Program-made: the position numbers and the translations under genes | In this document: piece after piece, positions 48,101 to 57,672 of the stretch | How the letters are laid out: each line of letters begins with the position of its first letter | How positions within the stretch are numbered: position 1 is the stretch's first letter | The notes under the pieces: generated by a model | What the model was told of the DNA's origin: nothing | Databases searched by the model: none | The model's input: the letters and a program-made list of their open reading frames with translations, nothing else | NCBI GenBank assembly: GCA_011319805.1 | Contig: SJRY01000111.1 | Location: 124,001 to 188,000 of the forward strand | DNA length: 64,000 bases | Reading direction: 5' to 3' | Source of the DNA: Macrocybe gigantea | Lineage: Eukaryota > Basidiomycota > Agaricomycetes > Agaricales > Callistosporiaceae

Positions 48101-48807
48101 TCATCCAAGGTACCAGAAGAACACATACACGGCGACCAGTCCCAGCAGTATCTTGACTTGAGGATCCAGATTTGCGAATTTCGAGGTGGTCGCATTGATT
48201 GTCGATTTGACTCATGACTAACGTCCACTGGCGCTGGACCTCCCCCTAGCGTTTGTCCCTTCCCTGAAAAAGCTGTCGCGCTCGACGCTGAGTGCCTACG
48301 TATTGCATTTGCAGGGCACTTGAGGTGGTGTGAATAACATGGCATGAAGTGCGTATGGACGAATGACGTACCCGGGGTTTGCGCCCTTCACTTGGTCCAC
48401 CTTTGTAGAGCCTTTGAGGAACACAAACGTGGCCTGTTGGCGAAAATAAGTCCATCACACATAGACTTGAATCTTCAGCTTACATTGCAGCTATAGAATA
48501 GCGGCTCGCGATGTCTCGGGCAGCATCCACGTCGCATTTGAGGAAATTCACATTCTTATATTGCTTGGAAAGACTCTCGTATGTCGGCGCAATTGCATGA
48601 CATGGACCGCACCTGCATAATTTATAAGATACACGACTTATTCCTCGATAAAAGACCTCAACCAAGTAGCATGAAAATCTATGACCTAGCAGGTGGTGAC
48701 TAATGAGCAGATACGTCGAGAGAAGCATCTCTTACTGTAAGTTTGTCCTTCGCCTTTGAAAGAATGGAATCAAGTTGAGACACAGATGCAACGTGTGTGA
48801 TAGACAT
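48101..48807 (-). CDS. Thioredoxin with a C-terminal membrane anchor
   Basis: A thioredoxin domain begins MSITHVASVSQLDSILSKAK; the active site WCGPC is assembled across a 50-base intron (48613-48662) with Trp completed by the splice, followed by HAIAPTYESLSKQYKNVNFL and the cis-Pro loop after IAAM. Behind a short linker (GGGPAPVDVSHE) one G must be added near 48211, after which the frame gives NLDPQVKILLGLVAVYVFFW and YLG at the very end: a single hydrophobic segment ending the protein, as in tail-anchored membrane proteins. The stop is at 48101-48103. Without the added base the tail becomes soluble, so this point should be checked. Confidence 0.75.
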
Positions 48808-49037
48808 GTCTTGCGAAGCTGGTTCAGTCCTGAAATAACAGATGAAAGTACTTACGATCTGTTGGGCCTGGGCGTTCGGACAAGGTGAGGGGGCTGCATC
48901 ACGTGGTCTAGACAGACATGCCGCCCACAGTACGAAACAACAACATTGAATTGCATGTATGTAGTACATCATATACGGGGTCCATCATATCTATAATGTC
49001 AAGTAAAATGGTGTCCGTCAGAAGCCGATGACGCTCG

Positions 49038-50478
49038 TCAAAAACTTCGAGGCATGGGCTGATAATTCTGAGACTTGTATGCTTCTCCAAGAGTCGTGCC
49101 AGTCGCTTGGTCGCTTAGCAGCCTGTTCGTTCGAATGGTTTGGGCCGCGACAGAGACATCTTGGGTCACTTGCTTGCGATGCATCGTAGTACGAAAGCCC
49201 GCTGATGAACTAGAAGTTTTTATCCTGCCTTTCAGTCGGGAGGTTCCATCTTCTGCGCCAAAATGTTGTTCGTGACCGTTTTCTTTAAAACATGCATCAG
49301 ACTGATTCGCCTCCCTTGTAGCGGGTGAAGCAGGAAAGGCGAACAAGAGAAAGTCAATGGTGTTAAAACTTTCTCGCCCTCTAGGAGTTTACCTGTACCT
49401 TCATTTCTACGATCATCGATAAGATAGTCGAATCTCCAATGAAGTTTTGGGAGATCATGAGGTCGTATTGAGCCAGAAGCAGTGTTGCGGTGCGATACAA
49501 AAAATGACAAAGTTTCATCTCCTTGTGCGGTGTATACGCCGTTCGCCTTCAAGGCCAAGGTCGCTTGACGCGATGTAAAATCCCTTGATTCGTCCCCATC
49601 AACCGTAATGCGCCTCAAGATCGGTAGACCATCAAGCGGAGCGTAATGAAAATGGAACGTTTGTCTACTGACTGACGTAAATTCTGCCATTGCATTGCTG
49701 TGAAAAGGGTCCGTTCTGCTGGGGAGGTTTGGCTCCGAAAATCCAGTCAATCTGAAACGCGCATGCGCAGCTCGAAAACCTTCTGGTCAATCACAGCTTC
49801 AACGACAATTGACCGAAGCCATTCCAGATCTTCGGGAAGTCGAAGGCTGGTATTGTGCACAAGTGGCTCTTCGTGACATCTACGCTCGATGTCTCTTTCT
49901 CGACGGCGACAAGTAGGGTTCGATCGAGGAGAGTTGAGAATGGGTGATAAATTGATGGACTCAAAATTCATGGGCGATGGAGCGGGCTTGAGCACAGAAG
50001 ATGAAGTCCCAGAAGATACAACAGTTTCTTGACTGTCTGGTTCAGGATTGCGAGCATGCCCGAGCGTTAAAGTTTCCACCTCGCTTGCAGAATTGCATGT
50101 GTAGCATGCGCAAGAGGGCAGACTTGATTCGCCATTCTCTTGAAAGGGCTGAGATGGTGCATCGGAAACGTAACAGCGTAAGTCTGCATTATGCCCGCCA
50201 GTTGTTCTGCCACCAGAAACGGCGGGGGAAGGACATTCTGGATTTCTAGGCTCATTCATCAGGGTAACCGACCGTTGGTGCATCGACTCCTCTAACTGGG
50301 ATAGAAAAACAATCGAGTCCAAGTGTGACAAACTCGATGATTGGATTTCTTCAAGTGTACAGGGTGCCAAGTCTTCAATGCTTAGAATTGGCGAAGGCGG
50401 CTCGAGTGTAGACAGAGCAAGGAGCGAAGAGTTTGAAGGTAGCAGCTGATGTTTGTTCGGTGACGTCTCCGACTGCAT
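49038..50478 (-). CDS. Unrecognised Agaricomycete protein
   Basis: I do not recognise the family. The N-terminal half is Ser/Pro-rich with a Cys pair (SSLPSCACYTC), then a helix LPEDLEWLRSIVVEAVIDQ. The middle has a beta-rich region (FHFHYAPLDGLPILRRITVD, LALKANGVYTAQGDETLSFF, LPKLHWRFDYLIDDR) suggesting a sandwich-like domain. The C-terminal end is QNYQPMPRSF. At least two introns are needed (near 49700-49750 and 49265-49390). The ATG at 50478 is 70 bases from the end of Helitron A, so the promoter of this gene must lie within or across the element. Confidence 0.6.
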
Positions 50479-50625
50479 GATTGTAGACACGCAACCATAC
50501 ACTCGTAATTATAAACACGAGGTATGAGTGTATGCTCTTATTTGTCACAAGCTTACGAACACGTGCCTCTGGCACTCGCGAGCCCAGCTCACTCCCACTC
50601 ATGACCCATGTTTCTCCAGCTTGTA

Positions 50626-50640
50626 GGGGGCGCTGCCCCC
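50626..50640. repeat. GC-rich hairpin GGGGGC-GCT-GCCCCC
   Basis: A perfect 6-base stem with a 3-base loop in the 3' region of Helitron A, absent from B. Together with the next hairpin it may be a leftover of another Helitron-type 3' end or a terminator. Confidence 0.6.
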
Positions 50641-50665
50641 AAACCCCCGTTTACCGAATCATGCT

Positions 50666-50687
50666 AGAGGGGCCCTGCGGCCCCTCT
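50666..50687. repeat. GC-rich hairpin, 9-base stem
   Basis: AGAGGGGCC and GGCCCCTCT form a perfect stem around the loop CTGC. On the element strand the right arm runs into CTAG, a canonical Helitron terminal tetranucleotide, which makes it a candidate alternative 3' end. Confidence 0.6.
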
Positions 50688-50824
50688 TGCATGCCTCGGT
50701 AGTTGGTTGTTGTTGATGCTTTCTGGCCTGTTAATGCCCCTCGGCCTTTTGATGACCGCTGGCCCTTTATAAAGTAATTAATCAAGTAGTACTTCATTAT
50801 ATACAATGTTTTTAGTTACACTAT

Positions 50825-53800
50825 CTATTTATCTGCTTCCCAAATTATTTTGATGTTATGTACAGACATGACCCGGGATATTGCAACATAAAGTTGACCA
50901 TGCGTAAAAACTGGAGTTCGTAGGTCTAATCCAACATGCTTGACTGATTGTCCTTGTGACTTGTTAATAGTCATGGCAAAGCAAAGATGAATAGGAAATT
51001 GAAGGCGGGTGAATTCAAAGGGGACTTGACCATCTGGTGGCTGGTGACGAATGCGAGGAATAAAAATCTTTTCTCCAATATGGTCTCCTGTGATGAGTTG
51101 AACCTCCAAAACACGGTTTCTGATCTGACTGATGATGCCTCTGCTTCCATTGCATATGCCATGCTTTGGATCCAAATTGCACAATACCATGACAGGACAT
51201 CCAATCTTTAGTGCCAACTTTGCTAAAGGGAGTCCAGAGCAATTGATGGAATTGAGATATTCTGCTGGATAAATCAATTCTTCTCCATCTGTATTGGCCA
51301 CAGAATCAGCACTATGAAAGACTTGCTCTTGACCTGGAAAATTTGCCAGAACATGATGATTAAAGTTGTCCACATCATCATTTCGGCTGGACAGAATGGT
51401 GCGCTCTGAAAAGTATTGAGTAGGGTCATCCGGACGTGTGTTGATATTGGGATAGATGGTGGCAATCAGAGATTCAACTGTATTATCAGGGCAATGGAAA
51501 TGAGGTGGTAGAGTGATGTCATTGGTATCTGTTGTGTGCTGACCATGGCCCACTTCTAGCTGCCATTTCGCAAAGTTGCGTTCCTCTAGATTATTTCCAC
51601 TGAGACGCATATTTTGTTTTAAATGAAGAATGGTGATATGTTGCCATAAGGAAGACCGCTGCATGCATGCACCCACCATTTGAGGACGTGAACCCTTTTC
51701 AATAACAGGCAAGATCTGTTGGAAATCACCGCCAAAGACAATGGTCAAACCGCCAAAAGGATGATCATCACTGCGAATATCTCGGAAAGTGCGATCAATC
51801 GCCTCATGAATGTGATGGTGCTGCATTGGAGCTTCATCCCAGATAACCAAATCTGAGGCAGAAATAAGAGCAGCCAGCTGTGAATTTTTTGCAATCCTAC
51901 AGACTGAGGATTCATGAATGAGGATGGGAATTTTGAACATAGAGTGAGATGTTCTGCCACCGGGAAGAAGCAGTGCAGCAATTCCTGATGATGCCACACA
52001 AAGGACAATCTTGCTCTGGGCACGAAGCTGATAACAGAGTGTCTTGTAGACAAAAGTCTTGCCTGTACCACCTGGGCCATGAAGGAAAAAGGTTTGACCT
52101 GTCTTCTCATTGACTGCTTGGATGATCTGATTGAAGGCAGCTCTCTGCTCTGGATTAAACTGCTCTATATTTTCTGCTACCAAAAGAGCTTGCTCTTCAG
52201 GATCATACATGCGCTGCTCTGCAATAAGACGATTGCCCAAATTTTCATCCCAATTTTGTGTGAACTGAGGCATGGCTGGCCAATCTGACAGGGACTTTCC
52301 TGATGAATGAAGAAGCTGATCGATGAGGAAAAGGCCATAATCCATAACATCCTCTTCAGTAGGGTTGTTACGGATATTGTTGCACTGCAGCCAGTTGTGG
52401 AGGTCATCACAAATATTAGCACGATAAGTGTTCCAAAGGAGGGCTGGATTGGAAGGATTGCAATCACGCAGGATTGTGACAAAGAGATGACGTAATTGAT
52501 GGCCAGTGTGCATATCAGCTGCTTCATGTAGGCATTGATCCCATTCATGGTCATCCTCTAGAAGGCCTCGTTCCAAACATGCTTGTCTAAATGAAGGAGC
52601 AAGTCTGCCTTCAACTGTGCGAAGGTCCTCAAAAGATGTGGCACCTTTGATACAGGTCAAAAGCAGGCGAAGGTAGAAGCGTTCTCCAGAAGTGGGGGGA
52701 GCATAGTACATGCGTCCAATTGCAGAGACCCCTTTCTTCTTTCGAGGAGTCCATTCATGCTTTGGTGACCAAACAAACTCTGTTGGAAAGTCCTGATAGA
52801 GGAGTTGCAATGCCAAAGCTGGATATTTCTGATTGGCTTTAAAATAGCCAGTCAGTGTGGTATCCTTGGTTGAACCCCGGAGAACAACATCTGGCATTGA
52901 CTCTTGGCCATCCTGTCTCCAAGTGACAAATTGCTGGTCTGGCAAATGAACTTGCAGGTGAATAACACTGGGAGAACGTCCATGTAAAGGAAACCGAAAG
53001 ATGCGCCAGGCACTTTCACATGCAGAGACATAGCGTGTGTCCAAATACTGGCGGACTTCATCCTGAGCAGTGCCAAACTGCATAGTAACATGGTCATGGC
53101 CCTTGTAGACATATTTGTATACGTATTTGACTGCTTTGATGGATGCAATGCATTCGACATTGATATGACATTGATATTTCCAAATAAGCCATAGAGAATA
53201 AGGGATGACCCAGCGATTGTCAATCTGCTTTCCTCTGACCTCATGTGTGTGTCCTGTATTTCGGCGCCTGGTAGAGGCATAAGAATCCTCTGTAACAGAA
53301 GTTTCCTCTCTGAAGGGTTTAGGAAAGTTTTTGGTGCATTTGCCATTTTCCATGCAAGGAGCATTGGGATTTTCTGCACCACATGGATTGTGGATCATGA
53401 ACTTCTTCACCAATTCAAGCATTTCAGGATTATCTTCAGGAAGCTCTGAAGAAATAAGACTGTCGATATGCTCAGGAGTTGTGAGTTTGGAGTTTCGGTC
53501 CAGAAAGATAATACAGTGCATGTGAGGCAGCCCACGCTTCTGAAATTCAATGACAAAGAGATAGGCCACTGCTTTGCCAAAGACACCTTTCTTGATATCC
53601 TGTATCATCTCCTCCCTTTTGCGATAGAAAGCACGGATGACCATGTCAGGCCGGTCTGCTGCCGACTAACCTGGTGGAAGCTCCATAGTAATTTCGACCC
53701 AGTTAGGATTGGCTGTCATAGTGATGAATAGATCACCACCACGAAAGTGGCGGTTAATGGCCAAAGCATCCTGAAGAAGCTGCTGCATATTGCGAGTGCT

Positions 53801-55595
53801 TCCGGCAAAGGAAGAGGGGAGAATAATTCTGCGACCCAATGCATCTGGATTGACATCAATGTTGGCAGCTACTGCATCAGCCAACCCAGCATAAACCTCT
53901 CCGCGAATCTTGTTTTGATTGTGCATGATCCAGTATAACCTATTCTGCTCACTGGTAGCCCAGATTTCACAAATGAACTCTTGAAACAGATTTTTGGACA
54001 GGAACAAATGCTGTGACTCAATTGTAGATGGGCGGGGGTGAAGGCGATATCGATAGAATTCAACTTTGGAAACATGCTTGCATGTTGAGCCATCACCATT
54101 GTCTTCCTGACCACTGTCCTGTCTGTCCTCTGCATCCTCCTGCTGGTGCCTGTGTGCAGCACGATTATTGGCATAGGCCAAGTTATATTCAACTTCTGTG
54201 TGCCAACCCAGCTGTCCAGTAGGAAACAGAAGAACATAACGCAAAGAGGGATAAAGAGGATGAAGATCTGAAATGCACTGGAGAGGACCATGCCGTCTGT
54301 AAAGAATGATATCATGAGGGGCTTGGACCTGATCACCATCACCTGGCAGAATAACAGCAATTTCATTATTGCCAGCAGTGGGAAGATTATAGCGACGGCG
54401 GTCTGTGCTGGGATCGAAATGCAAAGCAATTCTACATTGTTGATCTTCATTCATGTGCCTTGTGAGTTCATATGCCTGCTGGTATAGATGTACACCCTGA
54501 TGATGACGGTAAAGCATATCTTGCAAAGTCTGCAATGTTGTCCTGTCCAAGTTGGTGTTCCACTGATTTGCCATGCGGTACTCCAATGCATTGGCAGAAT
54601 CATATATGTAAAGCTGGGCATATGCAGGGGATCCTTCTGGAGAAGGGAGAAGGGACCCAGCACGATGTGACAGTTCACCATGGATCTGAAAGATATAAGG
54701 GCCATGACCATCATTAATAGAGGCATCTAATGTGCGGCCAATAGAAGTCATGGCCAGGGCATTGTTGTAGTTACGGATATGATTCCGAAAAGCTTTTGCA
54801 ATCGGAGTTTGCAAAGTGAATAATTGCTGAAGCTCAATAGGAAGAGGATCCAGAGGTGGGAGAACAATCTTGCCCTGATAGCAGCACATGCCAAATTTTG
54901 GTTCACGAATAGTTGAGTTGGACAGACGCTCATCTTTCCAATGAAGAGCGTGACATGATGGACATTGAATATCCATTCTGCCTAAATTATGCTTTGTCCA
55001 CCTTGCACTAAAAGGGCGACATGCAGGAAGTAAGTTAGAGAGAGAAACAGGTGGTGGCAAAGGTTGCTGAGGAGGAACAGGTAGCGGCAAAGGTTGCAGA
55101 GGTGGGAAAGGCAGAGGAGGTGGCAGCAGTTGCTGAGGTGGGAGAAGGACAGGTGGTAGAGGAATCTAATAATCAATCAGAAAATGTATATTAGTAAAAG
55201 AAAAGAGGACAATGACATACAGGAAGCAAAGGCCTAATTTGAGCAGGAGCAGGATGGTTATGATGTCTGCGGAGTGGTTGAAGAGGAGGCAAATTATTCA
55301 ATTGCTGTGCTAAATGAGCAGGCAAATGATTATATTGGAGAGGCAGCACAGGAGGGAGAGCAAAAGGGTCATCTGGAATGATAGGCCGAAACTGAGGTTG
55401 AGGATGAGGCAAAGATAAAGGGTCTATCTGATCCACATGAGGACGATCAGGAGTCCGGCGCTGCTGAGGGCTATCTAAAAAGCGTTGACTACGTTCCTCA
55501 TGGCGACGTTGGCACCGTGGAGTATTAGGAGGAGAAGACCTATGCATTAGAATTATTTAGCAAAGTCAAAATATCCAGGCCAGAAAAACGTACAT
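50825..55595 (-). pseudogene. Helitron A Rep/Pif1-helicase gene with in-frame TAG
   Basis: A HUH replication endonuclease joined to a PIF1-type helicase. Exons: 55594-55595 (AT), 55221-55539 and 50825-55165; the 54-base intron 55540-55593 splits the ATG, and intron 55166-55220 is 55 bases. The sum, 4662 bases, is a multiple of three. Motifs: HUH GLPHMHCIIFLD, two-Tyr helix KYVYKYVYKGHD, Walker A GPGGTGKT, Walker B LVIWDEAPM, motif FGGDFQQILPVI and the terminal INKSQGQSV...FTHGQLYVAISRV. At 53666-53668 a TAG replaces the Gln codon seen in element B (PGQTAADRPD), between the N-terminal zinc/Helitron-like region and the Rep core. The rest is open, so the loss is recent. Confidence 0.85.
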
Positions 55596-56253
55596 GATCA
55601 CAAAATAACAAAAACCAAATTAAGGATAACAGCAGAGAGCAAATCCAGAGCAGAGAGCAAATCCAGAGCAGAGAGCCAGTCCAGAGCCAAGAGAGAAATC
55701 CGTAATCATCCAGAGAATAGATCCGTACCTTTTCTGCAGCATACAATGCCGTCAAATCCTTCAAGTTTGCAGAAAATCAGTGTTAACAGCAGTAGTTGAT
55801 AGTGGAGCAACTTCCAAAAAGGAAGGGGAGGCAACTGTAGACCCGCCAGCCCAATCTCCCTACACACTGTGCTCAGAGAGAGGTCCAGACCACACAAAAA
55901 ATGGCCTAATAGACAACTGGCAGACACTCTTTATAAAAGAGAAGCCAGGGAGGTAGGACTTCACTGGGCTTCACTTTGTTCTACTGCATTCCCAAGGATT
56001 CACAGGCTAACACAGCAGAAAGGCCTCAAAAAGGAAGCAGAGAGACAACTGGGAAAAGAAGTGGACAACTGGGAAAAGAAGTGGGCAAAAAAGGCAAACT
56101 CTCCGAGGGTGCCAGCTATCAGGCACCACCGGACCCAATTCAGATGGAGTAGCCTGCTTATGAAACACAACGCACGCGAGGCCTCAGTTGAAGTTGCTGA
56201 CTAAAATTAGCTAATCAGATCCCCTTCCCACGCCGTTCCCTCATTATTATTGA

Positions 56254-56590
56254 TAAGTATATAACACGTGCCGCTGGCACTTTTATGCCCCCCGGCCTTT
56301 TGTTGACACTCACCGGCACTTTAAATATTCAAAAAGTTTTTAGTTACACTATCTATCTTATATCTGCAAGTAATAACACGTGCTACTGGCACTTTAATGC
56401 CCCCCGGCCTTTTGTTGATGCTTACTGGCACTTTAAATATTCAAAAAGTTTTTAATTACACTATCTATCTTGTCTGCAAGTATATAACACATGCTGCTGG
56501 CACTTTTATACCCCCCGGCCTTTTGTTGACACTTACTGGCACTTTAAATATTCAATCCACTTTCCATATTGCTTTAATGTTATGTACTGA
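56254..56590. repeat. Three tandem copies of the Helitron 3' end
   Basis: A unit of about 110 bases begins with AAGTATATAACAC, a GTGCC/GGCAC-type hairpin, then CCCCCCGGCCTTTTGTTGA, and ends with TTACACTATCTATCTT. It starts at 56255, 56368 and 56478. Copies two and three have changed hairpin stems (GTGCTACTGGCAC, ATGCTGCTGGCAC), so only the outermost copy keeps a perfect stem. Confidence 0.8.
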
Positions 56591-56867
56591 TGTTACTCGT
56601 GATATAGCAATATAAAACTAACCATGAGTAAAAACCGGTGTATGTAAATCAAGCCCAACATATGTCACTAACTGGTCTTGCAACTTGTTGATTGTTATAG
56701 TAAAGCATAAGCAGATCAGAAATTAAAGGCACATCAATGGGAATGGCACTTGTCCTTTAGATAGCTACTCCACCGGATACAGCAGCTGTTCACCATTATT
56801 GCTTATAGTGACCAAGTCAGCATTGTGAAAGACTTGCTCTGCTCCAGGAATGTCTCTGAAAATGTAA

Positions 56868-57306
56868 TAGCATGGGTATGGGTAACTCATGCAGGTTTTG
56901 ACACATAGGCTTATCTGGTGCAGGTTTGGATCAGCCTATATGAACCCGTCCACCAACCCATCACCCGTGCCATAGGTTGCACACAAAATTATATAAGTTT
57001 GATATCATAACAAATGAGATTCGATAAATTTTATCCATCCATGCCCTATCCCCACCATAAGCAAGTGCCTTACAGCCAATAATCCTAGAAATATCATTGA
57101 TCTTGGATAGTAGCTGTACTGTAGTAAAGGCTAATGTACGTTCTATGTGCCCTTTAGCATACAACCCATGGGTTGATCCACAACCCACAATCCATTCACC
57201 TACATCATTGCAACCCATCAATGAACCCATACCTGGCACATGGATAAGGGTTTTCACAGGTACAGGTCCAGGTTGGCCTTGGATTACCCACAGGTTACCC
57301 ATGCTA
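56868..57306. mobile_element. Possible small DNA transposon inside Helitron C
   Basis: The ends are 11-base perfect inverted repeats, TAGCATGGGTA and TACCCATGCTA. The inner sequence is rich in ACCCAT/ATGGGT motifs near both ends, as in some hAT-like elements. No clear target duplication is seen and no transposase is encoded. It stands exactly where Helitron C jumps from helicase to 5' region. Confidence 0.35.
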
Positions 57307-57672
57307 CTCCCTAAAGAGCAAACTGACTTGAGAAAAGCTGAAGGTAATGGTAGGGGGGACAGCTGGCATTTCAGGGCCTGAATTGATGGGCTCTCAGGGC
57401 TCGGACCTGCAGTCCTCGTGGCACCCAAAATAGTCATGGGCCTTGGGGCTCAGACCTGCGGTCCTCCGCGGCACAGCCTCACTGCTTAGTCAGAATTAGT
57501 CAGGATTCTTAGTCATCCAAAAAACCGTCCTCCCATTCTTCGAGGCTTGCTGACTAAAATTAGCTAATCACATCCCCTTCCCACGCCCTTCCCTCATTAT
57601 TATTGACAAGTATATAACACGTGCCGCTGGCACTTTTATGCCCCCTGGCCTTTTGTAACGCAATTTAAATGT

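Larger units (their letters stand above)
50548..56253 (-). mobile_element. Helitron A, full-length with one nonsense codon
   Basis: A rolling-circle transposon read on the minus strand. Its 5' end is TCAATAATAATGAGG at 56253, directly next to the 3' end of element C. Its 3' end carries the hairpin GTGCC-TCT-GGCAC (plus strand 50563-50575) and ends CTTG at 50548-50551, followed on the element strand by T. Its internal Rep/helicase gene covers 50825-55595. A second, degenerate hairpin-like copy of the 3' end lies near 50712-50760, so the last about 170 bases (with two GC-rich hairpins) are extra compared with element B; the 3' boundary is therefore less sure than the 5' one. Confidence 0.75.
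56254..57606 (-). mobile_element. Helitron C, internally deleted remnant
   Basis: A short relative of A and B that fills the space between them. The 5' end TCAATAATAATGAGG is at 57606 and touches the 3' end of B; the 3' end CTTA with hairpin GTGCC-AGC-GGCAC (56268-56280) touches the 5' end of A. From 56540 to 56867 it keeps a decayed copy of the helicase C-terminus (same order as B 57740-58255 with gaps), and from 57307 to 57606 the 5' subterminal region. Between them 56868-57306 is a probable inserted element. All of the Rep and most of the helicase are missing, so it could move only with help from a relative. Confidence 0.7.

Noticed and set aside
365..48211. Programmed ribosomal frameshifting as the cause of the many frame changes
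   Set aside because: The changes lie at ordinary short homopolymers, in unrelated genes, all in the same direction, with no slippery heptamer or downstream structure in common. Assembly indels explain them more simply.
53666..53668. TAG as a recoded amino acid codon
   Set aside because: Other genes in the window use TAG as a normal stop, and the relative has Gln CAG here, so a plain nonsense mutation is enough.
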